Assembly (NCBI GenBank): GCA_900617975.1 | Contig: UZAE01001125.1 | Location: 1-15,084 of the forward strand | Reading direction: 5' to 3' | DNA from: Rodentolepis nana | Taxonomy: Eukaryota > Platyhelminthes > Cestoda > Cyclophyllidea > Hymenolepididae | DNA: 15,084 bases | In this document: in pieces, positions 14,622 through 15,084 of the stretch | Position numbering within the stretch: position 1 is the first letter of the stretch | How the letters are laid out: every line of letters starts with the position of its first letter | Made by a program: the position numbers and the translations under genes | The notes under the pieces: generated by a model | What the model saw: only the letters and a program-made list of their open reading frames with translations | Database searches by the model: none | Told to the model about the DNA's origin: nothing

Positions 14622-15084
14622 AACCACCAAACATAAAAGTCAGCCGTCTGACTTACCAAAAACGATTCTCGTGAGGAGATTCGGCATTTGCAGGCTACTT
14701 GCAGTCATTGATAAGTCAAAGTCCAGCATGGAGACGACACCGAAAGAATACTATGGAATGAGTAGAAATCTCAATCCGGAACTCAAGCAGCCGAACCGAC
14801 ATCAACAGCCTTCAACTATTTACCGCTAACTTTCTAATTTTTACACCAAACTTTCGCCTCCCTGGTTCCGCCTGTACTTACTTCAACTCTTACATCCCAG
14901 TCTCTGGCTTCAGATATTCTTAGCCTTACCGTCCCAAAACCTTCCACTTCTCTACTCAAACCTTCTCATATTCATCGCCGTCGTCGTGTTTCTTTGCCCT
15001 CTCGACTGGTCGAATAGATACACAATAACTACTAATCGAGTGTTTTATCTCCATGCCTGCCCAAACTCTAGGCGGGGGGGGGGG
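14622..15084. other. Unassigned, more GC-rich terminal segment
   Basis: G+C is visibly higher than in the intronic DNA upstream. A frame running out of copy I to 14829 and a pyrimidine-rich stretch at 14830-15020 have no motif I can name. No GDSGG-coding sequence is present. The segment ends with a G11 run at 15074-15084, which suggests a contig edge. Confidence 0.4.

Noticed and set aside
14642..14829. Tail of an open frame after SINE copy I as a gene
   Set aside because: The frame begins inside the SINE, has no recognised domain, and no splice evidence links it to the protease.
14913..15017. DILSLTVPKPS reading after CTTCAG, as an alternative Asp102 exon
   Set aside because: It lacks the rest of the D-I-A-L-L-K-L pattern and is followed by Arg/Ser-rich sequence. 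14066-14183 fits the family pattern better.
1..15084. CRISPR arrays, operons, bacterial promoters, terminators or ribosome binding sites
   Set aside because: Introns, retroposons with target duplications and a TATA/CCAAT promoter show animal nuclear DNA. The tandem repeats lack the regular repeat-spacer pattern.

Overview
This window is AT-rich animal nuclear DNA, about one third G+C by eye. It holds spliced genes with GT-AG introns, a CCAAT/TATA promoter, and retrotransposon copies flanked by target-site duplications. The host cannot be named from the sequence. The C-terminal tail of a LINE at 4093-4645 (RSGH...CPLC...HLIRC) reminds me of elements common in arthropod genomes, so an arthropod, perhaps a chelicerate, is my weak preference; another invertebrate is possible.

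The main gene is a secreted trypsin-like (S1) serine protease on the + strand, starting at 4928. It is cut into short exons that six-frame ORF finding misses. Five exons join in perfect reading phase: 4928-4936, 5022-5084, 5188-5248, 9891-10021 and 12309-12538. They encode a signal peptide, a short pro-region, a CGRS cysteine, the activation site KR|IVGG, an unusual insertion of about 57 residues, and the catalytic His motif TARHC. Three further candidate exons continue the fold: 12642-12675, 13731-13885 and 14066-14183. These show damage: a phase break, a missing splice donor with an in-frame stop, Gly where the catalytic Asp is expected, and a C11 run. The GDSGG serine exon is not in the window. 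The locus is therefore either a decaying protease gene or a gene with a truncated isoform, and the 3' end lies beyond the window or is lost.

The second theme is one family of short retroposons, about 315-355 bp. In the sense orientation each copy starts GGGGTGTGCGATAGAC and ends CTGCCATTTGAAATAAATAAAT. Eight sizeable copies are present: 55-331 (+), 727-1264 (+), 3288-3611 (-), 7057-8911 (-, hugely expanded), 9493-9806 (-, 18-bp target duplication), 11811-12166 (-), 12785-13073 (-) and 14305-14621 (-). All five copies inside the protease gene are antisense to it. The LINE remnant just upstream of the promoter ends in the same 3' tail as the short elements. This suggests a LINE/SINE pair in which the LINE machinery mobilises the short family.

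Layout: 1-4083 is repeats and AT-rich intergenic DNA. 4093-4645 is the 5'-truncated LINE with an internal minisatellite. 4839-4881 is the promoter. 4928-5248 is exons 1-3. 5249-9890 is intron 3, holding the 1.85-kb expanded SINE and the 18-bp-TSD SINE. 9891-10021 is exon 4. 10022-12308 is intron 4, with a minus-strand coding-like fragment and a SINE. 12309-12675 is exons 5-6. 13731-14183 is the degraded downstream exons. 14305-15084 is a SINE followed by unassigned, more GC-rich DNA ending in a G11 run.
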